Below, one piece after another: positions 16,676-24,854 of a stretch of DNA of 64,000 bases. The DNA lies in NCBI RefSeq assembly GCF_019457615.1, contig NZ_CP080414.1, positions 1,114,501 through 1,178,500 on the forward strand. Reading direction: 5' to 3'. The notes beneath the pieces are model-generated. The model worked only from the letters and a program-made list of their open reading frames with translations, was not told where the DNA came from and made no database searches. The DNA comes from Shewanella zhangzhouensis (GTDB taxonomy: Bacteria > Pseudomonadota > Gammaproteobacteria > Enterobacterales > Shewanellaceae). The stretch's first letter is position 1, and the number at the start of each line of letters is the position of its first letter. The translations under genes and the position numbers were made by a program.

Positions 16676-17344
16676 ATGACGCACGCCAAGGTGTGGGATT
16701 TGCCCGTCAGGCTGTTTCATTGGTTGATGGTGACCTTGCTCGGATTGCTCTGGTGGAGCGCCGAGGTGGGCGAGATGCAATGGCATCAGGTGTTTGCCTA
16801 TAGTTTGATGGCGCTGCTGCTGTTCAGGGTGTTGTGGGGCTTTGTTGGCAGTGATACCGCACGCTTTGCGCACTTTCTGCATCATCCGCTCACCGTAGTG
16901 GAATACGCCAAAACGACAGTCAGCAAAGGCGTGAAAGGCCACCATGGCCACAATCCGCTTGGCGGCTACATGGTGCTGGTGCTGCTATTGTGTCTTGCTC
17001 TTCAGCTGATATCAGGCCTGTTTGCCACTGATGAAGTCTTTACCGAAGGCCCCCTGGTCAGCATGGTGAGCAGTGACACCGCCTCCTGGATGACCTGGCT
17101 TCACAAGCGCAATTTCGATTTGTTGTTAATCCTTGCTGCGGTGCATGTATTGGCGGTGGTGTGGCACCTACTCAAAGGAGACAGGCTGCTGGGAGCCATG
17201 GTGACGGGCCGCAGGCGCCGTGATGACATTGACGTAAAATCAGATATCCGCTTTGCACCGCTGTGGAAAGCTGCGATTTTGTTGGTGCTCGTTGCCTTAC
17301 CCGTTGGTTATTTATTGCTGTGGCCAGCCATTCAGGCACTGTAA
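16676..17344 (+). CDS. Cytochrome b561-family di-heme membrane protein
   Basis: 222 aa with four main transmembrane helices plus a C-terminal hydrophobic anchor. Likely heme-ligand histidines: VRLFHWLMV, WHQVFAYS, the HHGHNPLGGY loop and LAAVHVLAVVWHLLKGD. This is the Cytochrom_B_N/b561 type that passes electrons between quinol and periplasmic c-type cytochromes. Start at 16676 with GGAGG (16666-16670) 5 nt upstream; a TTG/ATG at 16658 is less likely. It converges with the cytochrome c' gene, a plausible partner, although the two are on opposite strands. Confidence 0.88.
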   Translation: MTHAKVWDLPVRLFHWLMVTLLGLLWWSAEVGEMQWHQVFAYSLMALLLFRVLWGFVGSDTARFAHFLHHPLTVVEYAKTTVSKGVKGHHGHNPLGGYMVLVLLLCLALQLISGLFATDEVFTEGPLVSMVSSDTASWMTWLHKRNFDLLLILAAVHVLAVVWHLLKGDRLLGAMVTGRRRRDDIDVKSDIRFAPLWKAAILLVLVALPVGYLLLWPAIQAL

Positions 17345-17363
17345 CGGGTGAGACTGAAATACT

Positions 17364-17391
17364 AAAAAAGCCTGCAGATGCAGGCTTTTTT
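17364..17391. terminator. Bidirectional terminator between cytochrome b561 and cytochrome c'
   Basis: GCCTGC (17370-17375) and GCAGGC (17380-17385) around AGAT, A-run before and T-run after. Confidence 0.88.
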
Positions 17392-17407
17392 ATCAGACAA
17401 CCGAAGC

Positions 17408-17851
17408 TTAGTCTTTTTTGTAGTTGTCGTGGCAGCCTTTACAGCTCTTGCCGGTATTCATAAATGCCGCCTTGATGGCATCTTTGTCGCTGCCTTTGGC
17501 TGCCACGGCCAATTTGGCGGCATTTTCCCGGAACTCACTCATACGGCTGTCAAAGTCCGCCTGGTTTTCCCAGATTTTGCCCAGGGCTTCTGTGTTGCCT
17601 TTGTCAGAGCCGGCGATAAAACCTTCAGCAGGCAACTTGGAGAGAGCCGCTACGTTTTCGGCGCGCTGGGCAAACACGTCGGCATTGAATTCTTTCTTTC
17701 CTTTGAGCATGGCGCTCATGTCACCAAACTGATAGGCAATCAAACCGAAGGCTGACTGGCGATAGTGAATGGCGTCATCGGCAGATTCGAAGTTGTTGGC
17801 GCTGGCACCAAAAGCCAGCAGGGCGCTCAGGCAAAGCAATGTCTTTTTCAT
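17408..17851 (-). CDS. Cytochrome c' (periplasmic, NO-binding type)
   Basis: 147 aa with an N-terminal signal peptide (about 18 residues, cleaved near GASA-NN) and a single C-terminal heme site CKGCHDNYKK, typical of cytochrome c' (Cytochrom_C_2), a four-helix bundle with five-coordinate heme that binds NO and CO. The start at 17851 (MKKTLLCLSALL) is set by the signal peptide; the frame runs on upstream. Divergent from trpR, convergent with cytochrome b561. A role in NO tolerance is family knowledge and would fit with hcp-hcr nearby. Confidence 0.92.
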   Translation of the reverse strand: MKKTLLCLSALLAFGASANNFESADDAIHYRQSAFGLIAYQFGDMSAMLKGKKEFNADVFAQRAENVAALSKLPAEGFIAGSDKGNTEALGKIWENQADFDSRMSEFRENAAKLAVAAKGSDKDAIKAAFMNTGKSCKGCHDNYKKD

Positions 17852-17971
17852 TGTTATTCTTCCTTGTGGAGTGAATGGGTAAGACGTAAAGGCAGCCATT
17901 GTAACCGGAACTTGCTCAAACTAAATGACGCATTTTGTTAAATTTTGTTTGGCAAACCTTCTCTTGGGCGT

Positions 17972-18000
17972 TTGTAGAGCCGACAGGGGCTTGCTACACT
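17972..18000 (+). promoter_or_regulatory. Likely trpR promoter
   Basis: TTGTAG (17972-17977), 17-nt spacer, TACACT (17995-18000), 36 nt before trpR. No obvious trp operator palindrome overlaps it. Confidence 0.5.
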
Positions 18001-18036
18001 GCCGCACATCACTAGATCCCCGACCGAGAGGATATT

Positions 18037-18333
18037 ATGCGGGCATCCTGGAATTTGGTTCTGGATAAAATACTGACCCATCCCGAGCGGGATGAGCTGA
18101 TTACTCTGTTTCAGTTATTGCTGACCGAGGAAGAGCGCAGCGCCATCGCCGGGCGTTTGAAGGTATTCCAATTGCTGCTCGCCGGTGAATTGAGCCAGCG
18201 CCAAATAGCCGCTGAATACCAAATCAGCATTGCAACCATCACCCGCTGCTCTAATTACCTCAAGCACATGAATGAGGCTGAGCGTGCTGTGATAGCCAAA
18301 TTGATAGTAACGGACCCCGCCGATATCCGCTGA
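18037..18333 (+). CDS. trpR: Trp operon repressor TrpR
   Basis: Tryptophan-activated dimeric repressor. 98 aa, slightly shorter than E. coli TrpR (108) because of a shorter N-terminus. The core L-T-x-x-E-R-x-A-x-x-x-R and helix-turn-helix GELSQRQIAAEYQISIATITRCSNYLK are intact. ATG at 18037 with GAGAGGAT upstream. Its stop abuts the stop of the convergent membrane protein gene with no base between. Confidence 0.93.
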   Translation: MRASWNLVLDKILTHPERDELITLFQLLLTEEERSAIAGRLKVFQLLLAGELSQRQIAAEYQISIATITRCSNYLKHMNEAERAVIAKLIVTDPADIR

Positions 18334-18711
18334 TCACAAATGGCCCTGAGACGGTAACTGGTGATCTCGATAGCTCGAACGGCTTGCGAGCACATAGAGC
18401 CCGTATGCCAGCAGCATTAATGCAGGAAAGATAAGCCAGGCGCTGCCGGGTTGGGCGAGCAGTAAAACGCTTAGGGCCAGGCAAGCAAATGGCAACAGTT
18501 CATAAAGCCCCTTGGGTAACCCTCCTTTTTTTCGCTTGCGCGCCGGATCGGTGCGGCGATTATCAGAGCGAAGGATATAGACCCGAGCCCCAACAAAAAA
18601 AAGCATTAGTCCTGCAGCCAGGGCGAGGGTATTTTGTTGCCAAAGCAGGGTTGCAGTTGCACACAACATGCACAGATAGGGGAGACTTTCGTAGAGTGGC
18701 TGTTTGAGCAT
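18334..18711 (-). CDS. Membrane protein of unknown function with internal duplication
   Basis: 125 aa, not recognised. Four hydrophobic helices in two similar halves: the first begins LYESLPYLCML (residues 6-16) and the second LYELLPFACLA (~69-79); each holds two helices and ends with a Tyr-x-Leu-x-Ser/Arg stretch. A very basic link (RRTDPARKRKKGG) joins them. This looks like an ancient tandem duplication. Convergent with trpR, with no spacer; a terminator is not visible on its downstream side. No function assigned. Confidence 0.75.
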   Translation of the reverse strand: MLKQPLYESLPYLCMLCATATLLWQQNTLALAAGLMLFFVGARVYILRSDNRRTDPARKRKKGGLPKGLYELLPFACLALSVLLLAQPGSAWLIFPALMLLAYGLYVLASRSSYRDHQLPSQGHL

Positions 18712-18767
18712 GTAAAGGTCCTTTTTAATATAGGCAGTCCTTGCCGGGTTTTATATTAGGCCAAAAG

Positions 18768-18798
18768 AAAACGCCGATTCAAAAGAGATCGGCGTTTT
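18768..18798 (-). terminator. Terminator of slyD
   Basis: ACGCCGAT (18771-18778) and ATCGGCGT (18788-18795) with a 9-nt loop; T-rich on the minus-strand side. Confidence 0.82.
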
Positions 18799-18827
18799 GC
18801 ATAAATTTAATAAGAAAGCGTTACAGC

Positions 18828-19439
18828 TTAGCCGCGACAGCCACAGCCGCCGTTACCATCACAGCCGGGTTTGGCTTCTTTCTCTGGGTCATGTTCGCAG
18901 TGACCGTGGTCATGATCATGGCCGCCACAGCATCCACCTTCGTCGTGATGGTGATGATGACCACCACAGCCACCGTGGGCATGGATATGACCATGGGCAA
19001 CTTCTTCATCGGTCGCCAGACGCACATCTTTCACTTCAACAAAGAAGGTCAATGACTGGCCAGCCAGTGGGTGGTTACCGTCAACCACAACTGTGTTTTC
19101 AAGCACTTCAGTAACTTGCACAGGGCGCTGACCCATTTCAGTTTCAGCAATAAAGCGCATGCCGGGCACTATGTCCTGAATATCGCCAAAGGCTTCCAGT
19201 GGCACTTCCTGACGCAGGCCATCGTGGTATGGACCATAGGCTTGTTCACAGTCAACAGTGACTTCGAGGGTATCACCGGCCAGTTTACCTTCCAGGGCAT
19301 TCTCAAGACCCGGGATCAGGTTCTCTGCACCGTGCAGGTACACCATGGGATCGGCCTCGAAGGAACTTTCAATCAGCTGGCCCTGGCTGTCGCTCAGGCG
19401 ATAGTGGATGGTTACCGCACTGTTCTTGGTGATTTTCAT
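18828..19439 (-). CDS. slyD: FKBP-type peptidyl-prolyl isomerase SlyD
   Basis: Proline isomerase and chaperone that also supplies nickel for hydrogenase maturation. 203 aa. Split FKBP domain (MKITKNSAVTIHYRL ... EVPLEAFGD) with inserted IF chaperone domain, then a His/Cys/Gly-rich metal-binding tail from ~150 on, dense in HH, GHDHDHGH, CCGG and CGCRG motifs. Start at 19439 has GGAGG 5 nt before. The tail matches the Shewanella/enteric SlyD form rather than the short FkpB. Confidence 0.95.
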   Translation of the reverse strand: MKITKNSAVTIHYRLSDSQGQLIESSFEADPMVYLHGAENLIPGLENALEGKLAGDTLEVTVDCEQAYGPYHDGLRQEVPLEAFGDIQDIVPGMRFIAETEMGQRPVQVTEVLENTVVVDGNHPLAGQSLTFFVEVKDVRLATDEEVAHGHIHAHGGCGGHHHHHDEGGCCGGHDHDHGHCEHDPEKEAKPGCDGNGGCGCRG

Positions 19440-19849
19440 ACTGCCTCCATATTCGCAATGTGCGCGCATAATACTCTGCTTTTTATGCTCAGGCGATGAT
19501 TTACATCAGTGATTGTTAACTTAGGCCACTTTTTTCTGTGCGGTCTGGATAACGCCGATTGGCCCGCGTAGAAATACATTTCAATCACAAGAGGCTTAAT
19601 CAGCTTTAAATATTTTAAAGTCAGATGGTTAGATGCTATTTAACTGACGTGGATTACCTTTACGTCAAGTGGAGGAAATGAAGTATATAACGGATATTTA
19701 TTGGGGTATTTTCATTAACTGACATCATTGATTGCAGTATCTGAAATATTGTTGCCAATCTGTAAAAAATACTTGATTTTGGGGGTTGACAAGGATTGCC
19801 AAAACAAGCAATTCTGTGGGCTCAGTTAAATCAGGAAGTGGATTTTTCC
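19440..19849. other. 410-bp intergenic region upstream of slyD and thrL
   Basis: No convincing gene. It holds a perfect AT-rich palindrome CTTTAAA-TAT-TTTAAAG (19604-19620), a spaced inverted repeat TGACGT-N11-ACGTCA (19645-19667), and a perfect -35 TTGACA (19786-19791) that probably belongs to the thr promoter although the -10 (around 19809-19815) is weak. A 14-codon frame at 19678 after GGAGG is not supported otherwise. Confidence 0.6.
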
Positions 19850-19921
19850 ATGCATCAGTCAGGCGCAGTAGTAACCACTATTATTACTACCACCACCATT
19901 ACCGGAGTGGGGGCGGGCTGA
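19850..19921 (+). CDS. thrL: thr operon leader peptide ThrL
   Basis: A 23-residue frame with seven Thr and three Ile concentrated in VVTTIITTTTIT, ending G-V-G-A-G before TGA. E. coli ThrL has the same Thr/Ile run and also ends in GAG. It lies 30 nt before an attenuator stem and 94 nt before thrA. Ribosome stalling at Thr or Ile codons would release the antiterminator. Confidence 0.95.
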   Translation: MHQSGAVVTTIITTTTITGVGAG

Positions 19922-19950
19922 TTTTACCCTGAAAAGAATGAACACTAAGG

Positions 19951-19979
19951 CCCGCTCCCCAAAAGGAGCGGGTTTTTTG
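19951..19979 (+). terminator. thr operon attenuator
   Basis: CCCGCTCC (19951-19958) and GGAGCGGG (19965-19972) followed by six T. GCGGGC at the end of thrL (19913-19918) is the exact complement of GCCCGC (19950-19955) in the 5' arm, so an antiterminator can form when the ribosome stalls upstream. Confidence 0.93.
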
Positions 19980-20014
19980 TTTCTGGGGGCGAGCGAGGTA
20001 AACGGAGTAGCAAG

Positions 20015-22480
20015 ATGAAAGTCATGAAGTTTGGGGGAACCTCGCTGGCCAACTGGCAGCGATTTGATATGGCGGCCGCTATCGTGGCCAAAGCGGCAAA
20101 AGCATCGCAAGTCGCAGCCGTGCTGTCGGCGCCGGCTACTGTGACCAATGGACTGTTGGAAATGGTGGATGTGGCCGTCACTGGCGGTGACTATCAGGCG
20201 GTGCTTGGGCGGGTTGTCGGTGTGTTTGAGGCGTTGTTTGATGATGCGTGTCAACATCAGGTATCCCATTGCCGTGAACACCTGTCTACCGCGCTGTCCG
20301 AACAGAAACAGGCATGGCAAACACGTCTTGAAGGTGTGGCCTTGCTGGGAGAATGCCCCGACGGTGTGCGTGCCGAAATTGTGGTGGCGGGCGAGCGTCT
20401 GTCCACCGAGCTGATGGTGGCCTTGATGAGCGCCCACGGATTGAGCGCGGATAGACTCGACCCCCGGGCTTTGTTTTTAGCCCACGGAACGCCGCTTGAG
20501 TCTGTGGTGGACATAGGTGTCAGCAAACCGAGATTCAAACAGCTGCCCCTGGACAGCAAACGGGTTTGGGTGATGCCGGGGTTCACTGCCGCCGATGAAA
20601 ACGGGCGTACAGTTACGCTTGGCCGCAACGGCTCTGACTATTCGGCAGCTGTGCTTGCCGCTTGCCTTGATGCCAGCAGCTGTGAAATCTGGACCGACGT
20701 GGATGGGGTATATAACACCGACCCGCGGGTGGTGGCTGACGCCAAGTTGCTGTCGCAATTGTCTTATCAGGAGGCCATGGAGCTGTCGTACTTCGGTGCC
20801 AAGGTGTTGCACCCCAAGACCATAGCGCCCATCGCCCAGTTTCACATTCCCTGCTACATCAAAAACAGCTTTAATCCCGAGGCCCCGGGTACCCTGGTGT
20901 CCAATGCGGCCGATGAAACCGGCCTGCAGGTAAAAGCCATTTCCAGCCTCGACAATCAAACCATGTTTGATGTGTCAGGTCCGGGTATGAAAGGTATGGT
21001 AGGTATGGCAAGCCGCACCCTGGGTGCTATCGCCCGCGCCGGTGTATCTGTTTCCCTCATTACCCAAAGTTCCTGCGAATACTCCATCAGCTTTTGTGTG
21101 GCAGGAAAAGATGCTGCCAAGGTGCAATCGGCGCTGGAACAGGAGTTTGAGCTGGAGCTCAAGAGTGAGCTGCTGGAACCGCTGGAAATGCAATCCGGGT
21201 TGGCGATAGTGTCCCTCATTGGTGACGGTATGCGCACCCACAAGGGCGTCGCAGCCAAGTTTTTCTCGGCGCTGGCACAGGCCAGTGTAAATATCCGGGC
21301 TATAGCTCAGGGTTCTTCTGAGCGTTCTATCTCCGCCGTGGTGGAGCAGCGCAAGGTGCAAAATGCCATCGGCGCCTGTCATCAGCGCTTTTTCGATGTA
21401 CAGCAGTACCTGGATGTATTCCTGGTTGGCGCGGGTAACGTGGGGGCAGGGCTCCTTGCACAGGTGAAAAATCAGGCTGAAGCGCTGAAAGAGCAGCACA
21501 TCAGCATCCGCGTCTGCGGTATCGCCAACTCCCGCAGCATGTTGCTGGATGAACGTGGTATTGACCTGGCTAACTGGCAGGGGCTACTTAATGACAGTGA
21601 AACGGGCTGTGACCTTGGCGCCATGCTTGCCTGGGCGAAAGAAAAGCAGCTGCTGAATCCTGTGCTGGTGGACTGCACCTCGTCGGCAGCCGTTGCCGAC
21701 CGCTATCTTGAGGTGATGGAAGCCGGGATGCACGTAGTGACCCCCAACAAGAAAGCCAACACCCGCGACCTTGATTACTATCGTGCCCTGCGTGAGGCTG
21801 CGCTCAGGCACAGACGTCAGTTCCTGTACGAGACCAATGTGGGCGCGGGCTTGCCGGTTATCGATAACCTGAAAAAGCTACTGTGTGCGGGCGATAAACT
21901 TCATAAGTTCAATGGCATACTCTCTGGGTCTCTCTCATTTATCTTCGGTAAGCTGGAAGAGGGCATGAGTCTGTCTGAGGCAACGTCCATCGCCCGTGAC
22001 AAGTGTTTTACCGAGCCGGATCCGAGGGATGATCTCTCCGGCATGGACGTGGCCCGTAAAGTGCTTATTCTCGCCCGAGAGGTGGGCATGGAGCTTGAGC
22101 TTGACGATGTGGTGGTGGACTCGGTGCTGCCCGCATCCTTCGATGCCAGTGGCGATGTAAGTACCTTTATGGCCAATCTGCCCAAGGCGGATGCTGAGAT
22201 TGCCGCCATGGTGGAAAACGCCCGCAGTGAGGGCAAGGTGCTGCGCTACGTGGGCCAGATTGATGAGTCTGGCTGCCGGGTGAGTATTCAGGCCGTGGGA
22301 GCGGATGATCCACTCTTCAGCGTAAAGGGCGGCGAGAATGCGCTCGCTTTCTATAGCCGATACTATCAACCCATTCCGTTTGTATTGCGGGGGTATGGTG
22401 CGGGTACCGATGTGACTGCGGCCGGCGCCTTTGCTGACCTGCTGCGTACCCTGAACTGGACCCGCGAGGTGAGTTTATGA
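20015..22480 (+). CDS. thrA: Bifunctional aspartokinase I / homoserine dehydrogenase I
   Basis: First and third steps of threonine synthesis: aspartate to aspartyl phosphate, and aspartate semialdehyde to homoserine. 821 aa. Aspartokinase (1-~290, KFGGTSLAN and LGRNGSDYSAA), two ACT regulatory domains (~310-455), then NAD(P)-binding VGAGNVGAGLL (~472) and homoserine dehydrogenase catalytic segment (TPNKKANT, LSGSLSFIFGKLEEG, EPDPRDDLSGMDVARK). GGAG at 20004-20007 precedes the ATG. Overlaps thrB by 4 bases. Confidence 0.98.
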   Translation: MKVMKFGGTSLANWQRFDMAAAIVAKAAKASQVAAVLSAPATVTNGLLEMVDVAVTGGDYQAVLGRVVGVFEALFDDACQHQVSHCREHLSTALSEQKQAWQTRLEGVALLGECPDGVRAEIVVAGERLSTELMVALMSAHGLSADRLDPRALFLAHGTPLESVVDIGVSKPRFKQLPLDSKRVWVMPGFTAADENGRTVTLGRNGSDYSAAVLAACLDASSCEIWTDVDGVYNTDPRVVADAKLLSQLSYQEAMELSYFGAKVLHPKTIAPIAQFHIPCYIKNSFNPEAPGTLVSNAADETGLQVKAISSLDNQTMFDVSGPGMKGMVGMASRTLGAIARAGVSVSLITQSSCEYSISFCVAGKDAAKVQSALEQEFELELKSELLEPLEMQSGLAIVSLIGDGMRTHKGVAAKFFSALAQASVNIRAIAQGSSERSISAVVEQRKVQNAIGACHQRFFDVQQYLDVFLVGAGNVGAGLLAQVKNQAEALKEQHISIRVCGIANSRSMLLDERGIDLANWQGLLNDSETGCDLGAMLAWAKEKQLLNPVLVDCTSSAAVADRYLEVMEAGMHVVTPNKKANTRDLDYYRALREAALRHRRQFLYETNVGAGLPVIDNLKKLLCAGDKLHKFNGILSGSLSFIFGKLEEGMSLSEATSIARDKCFTEPDPRDDLSGMDVARKVLILAREVGMELELDDVVVDSVLPASFDASGDVSTFMANLPKADAEIAAMVENARSEGKVLRYVGQIDESGCRVSIQAVGADDPLFSVKGGENALAFYSRYYQPIPFVLRGYGAGTDVTAAGAFADLLRTLNWTREVSL

Positions 22481-23421
22481 GTTTGACCGTGTATGCCCCG
22501 GCCTCCATGGGTAACGTGGGTGTAGGATTCGATTTGCTCGGTGCGGCACTTGCGCCCATCGACGGCAGTTTGCTGGGTGACAGAGTCATGATTGCCAAGG
22601 CGGATGCGGGGCTGACGCTTAACACCACTGGTGCATGGGCTCACAAGCTGCCAGCCAATCCCAAGGAGAACATCGTTTGGCAATGTGCCGAGTTCTTCTT
22701 GCAGCGGTTAGGCAAAGAAGAGCTTGGTATTGCGCTGACCCTTGAGAAGAACCTGCCGGTGGGCAGTGGTCTGGGGTCCAGTGCCAGCTCTGTGGTGGCA
22801 GCCCTCTATGCCCTGAACGAATATTTCGACAAGCCATTCGATGAGCAGGCGCTGCTGGCGCTGATGGGCGAGTTTGAAGGCAAAATCAGCGGCTCTGTGC
22901 ATTACGATAACGTGGCGCCCTGTTACCTTGGTGGCATGCAGCTGATGCTGGATCTGCCCGGGCGCATCTGCGAGTCCATCCCCAGCTTTGAGCATTGGTA
23001 TTGGGTGGTGGCGTATCCCGGAATTTCCCTGTCTACCGCCAAGATGCGGGCGCTGATGCCAGACAGCTACGACAAGTCAGTGGTTATCGATTTTGGTCGT
23101 CATCTGTCGGCATTCGTGCACGCCTCTTATCGTCAGGACGAAGCGCTGGCGCTCTCGGTACTCAAGGATGTGCTGGCCGAGCCTTATCGTGCACCTGCTA
23201 TTCCGGGGTATCTCGAGGCCCGTGAGGCGCTGGCTAAGCTTGGTATGCTCACCAGCGGCATTTCCGGCAGCGGCCCCACGCTCTTTTCAGTCACTTCCAG
23301 CCTCGAGACCGCTGAGGCGGCCAAGGCCTGGCTGGAAGCCCATTATCTTACAGAGGGCGGATTTGCCCACGTGTGCCGCCTGGATATGCAGGGCACCCGA
23401 GTCGTAGCGAGTGAAGGTTAA
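22477..23421 (+). CDS. thrB: Homoserine kinase ThrB
   Basis: Phosphorylates homoserine with ATP. 314 aa GHMP kinase: N-terminal YAPASMGNVGVGFDLLG, the ATP loop LPVGSGLGSSASS, and the C-terminal SGISGSGPTLF motif. Starts in the ATGA overlap with thrA, showing translational coupling. Confidence 0.98.
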   Translation: MSLTVYAPASMGNVGVGFDLLGAALAPIDGSLLGDRVMIAKADAGLTLNTTGAWAHKLPANPKENIVWQCAEFFLQRLGKEELGIALTLEKNLPVGSGLGSSASSVVAALYALNEYFDKPFDEQALLALMGEFEGKISGSVHYDNVAPCYLGGMQLMLDLPGRICESIPSFEHWYWVVAYPGISLSTAKMRALMPDSYDKSVVIDFGRHLSAFVHASYRQDEALALSVLKDVLAEPYRAPAIPGYLEAREALAKLGMLTSGISGSGPTLFSVTSSLETAEAAKAWLEAHYLTEGGFAHVCRLDMQGTRVVASEG

Positions 23422-23430
23422 GGATACGTA

Positions 23431-24717
23431 ATGGAACTTTACAATCTTAAGCATCCCGATGAACGGGTAAGTTTCTCCCAGGCGGTAAAGCTGGGACTGG
23501 GTAAAGACCGCGGGCTGTTTTTCCCGACTCATATTCCCAAGCTGGATGATGTTGAAACCCTGTTGACCTTACCCTTTGTTGAGCGCAGTAAAAAAGTGCT
23601 GGGTGCCTGGCTTGCCGATGAATTGGGTCAGGAGGTGGTGGATGCCTTGGTCGACAAGGCCTTTACCTTCCCGGTGCCGCTGGCGAAAGTGGACGATAGG
23701 CGGTACTGCCTGGAGCTTTTCCACGGCCCGACCCTGGCGTTCAAAGACTTTGGTGCCCGCTTCATGGCCCAGTGCCTGAATGTGCTTGCCGGTGACGAGC
23801 GGCTGACTATTCTCACTGCTACCTCCGGTGATACCGGGGCTGCCGTGGCCGACGCCTTCTATGGGCTGGATAAGGTGCAGGTGTGCGTGCTCTATCCCAA
23901 GGGTAAAATCAGCCTGCTGCAGGAAAAGATGTTCACCACCCTTGGCAACAACATCCATACGGTGGCGGTTGGATCCGATTTTGATGCCTGTCAGGCGTTG
24001 GTGAAGCAGGCCTTCGATGATGCGGATGTTCGCGAAGGGTTGCACCTTAACTCGGCTAACTCCATCAATATCAGCCGTTTGCTGGCACAGATTTGCTATT
24101 ACTTCGAGGCCTTGGCCCAGTATCGCAAGGATCACGCAGATGCGCCTGTTATTGCGGTTCCCAGCGGCAACTTCGGTAACCTTACTGCGGGTTTCTTTGC
24201 CAAGGCCATGGGCTTGCCGGTGAAGCGTTTTGTGGCCGCCACCAACAGCAACGACACAGTGCCACGCTATCTGAACAGCGCAAACTGGCAGGTCAATCCC
24301 ACAGTGGCGACCATGTCAAATGCTATGGATGTGGCCGACCCCAGCAACTGGCCTCGTGTGGAAGCCATCGCCAAGGTCATGGGGTGGTCCCTTGCTGAGA
24401 TTGATGGGGTGGCACTGGACGAACAACAAACCCGTAGCGCTTTGCTGGCATTGCAGGCAGATGGCTACTTGTCTGAACCCCATGCGGCCATTGCTGCACA
24501 AGCGCTTAAGAATACGCTTGGCGAGGGTGAACGGGGTATTTTCCTCGGTACGGCTCATCCGGCGAAGTTCAAAGATGTGGTCGACCATGAGCTGTCCCTG
24601 GACTTGTCTTTGCCTCCAGCGCTTGCGGCGGTTGCTGATAAGCCGGTTCTGTCGGCCAATCTGGCGCCGGACTTTGTCGCACTCAAGGCTCATTTGTTTA
24701 AAACTTTATGCCATTGA
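23431..24717 (+). CDS. thrC: Threonine synthase ThrC
   Basis: Pyridoxal-phosphate enzyme converting O-phosphohomoserine to threonine. 428 aa. The PLP lysine is in FHGPTLAFKDFGARF, with TATSGDTGAAV and PSGNFGN motifs of the long (enteric) ThrC type. Starts 9 nt after thrB; terminator follows 16 nt after the stop. Confidence 0.98.
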   Translation: MELYNLKHPDERVSFSQAVKLGLGKDRGLFFPTHIPKLDDVETLLTLPFVERSKKVLGAWLADELGQEVVDALVDKAFTFPVPLAKVDDRRYCLELFHGPTLAFKDFGARFMAQCLNVLAGDERLTILTATSGDTGAAVADAFYGLDKVQVCVLYPKGKISLLQEKMFTTLGNNIHTVAVGSDFDACQALVKQAFDDADVREGLHLNSANSINISRLLAQICYYFEALAQYRKDHADAPVIAVPSGNFGNLTAGFFAKAMGLPVKRFVAATNSNDTVPRYLNSANWQVNPTVATMSNAMDVADPSNWPRVEAIAKVMGWSLAEIDGVALDEQQTRSALLALQADGYLSEPHAAIAAQALKNTLGEGERGIFLGTAHPAKFKDVVDHELSLDLSLPPALAAVADKPVLSANLAPDFVALKAHLFKTLCH

Positions 24718-24733
24718 GCAATGTTACATTCGC

Positions 24734-24761
24734 AAAAGGAGGCCAACGGCCTCCTTTTTTT
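24734..24761 (+). terminator. Terminator of thrLABC
   Basis: GGAGGCC (24738-24744) and GGCCTCC (24748-24754) around AAC, followed by a T-run. Confidence 0.9.
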
Positions 24762-24854
24762 ATGAAAAAGATCCCGCCAGCCATTTATCTTCAGCAATTC
24801 GGTAAAGCTTGACTAAGCTTTAGGTAAATTGCTGAAGTTACAGGATTGACTGGA

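Noticed and set aside
19678..19722. 14-codon reading frame after GGAGG upstream of thrL (starting MKYITDIYW)
   Set aside because: The ribosome-binding site is only 2 nt from the ATG, there is no coding signal or known homologue, and such frames arise often by chance in AT-rich gaps.
22477..22480. Frameshift between thrA and thrB
   Set aside because: The overlap is the normal ATGA coupling; both proteins are full length.
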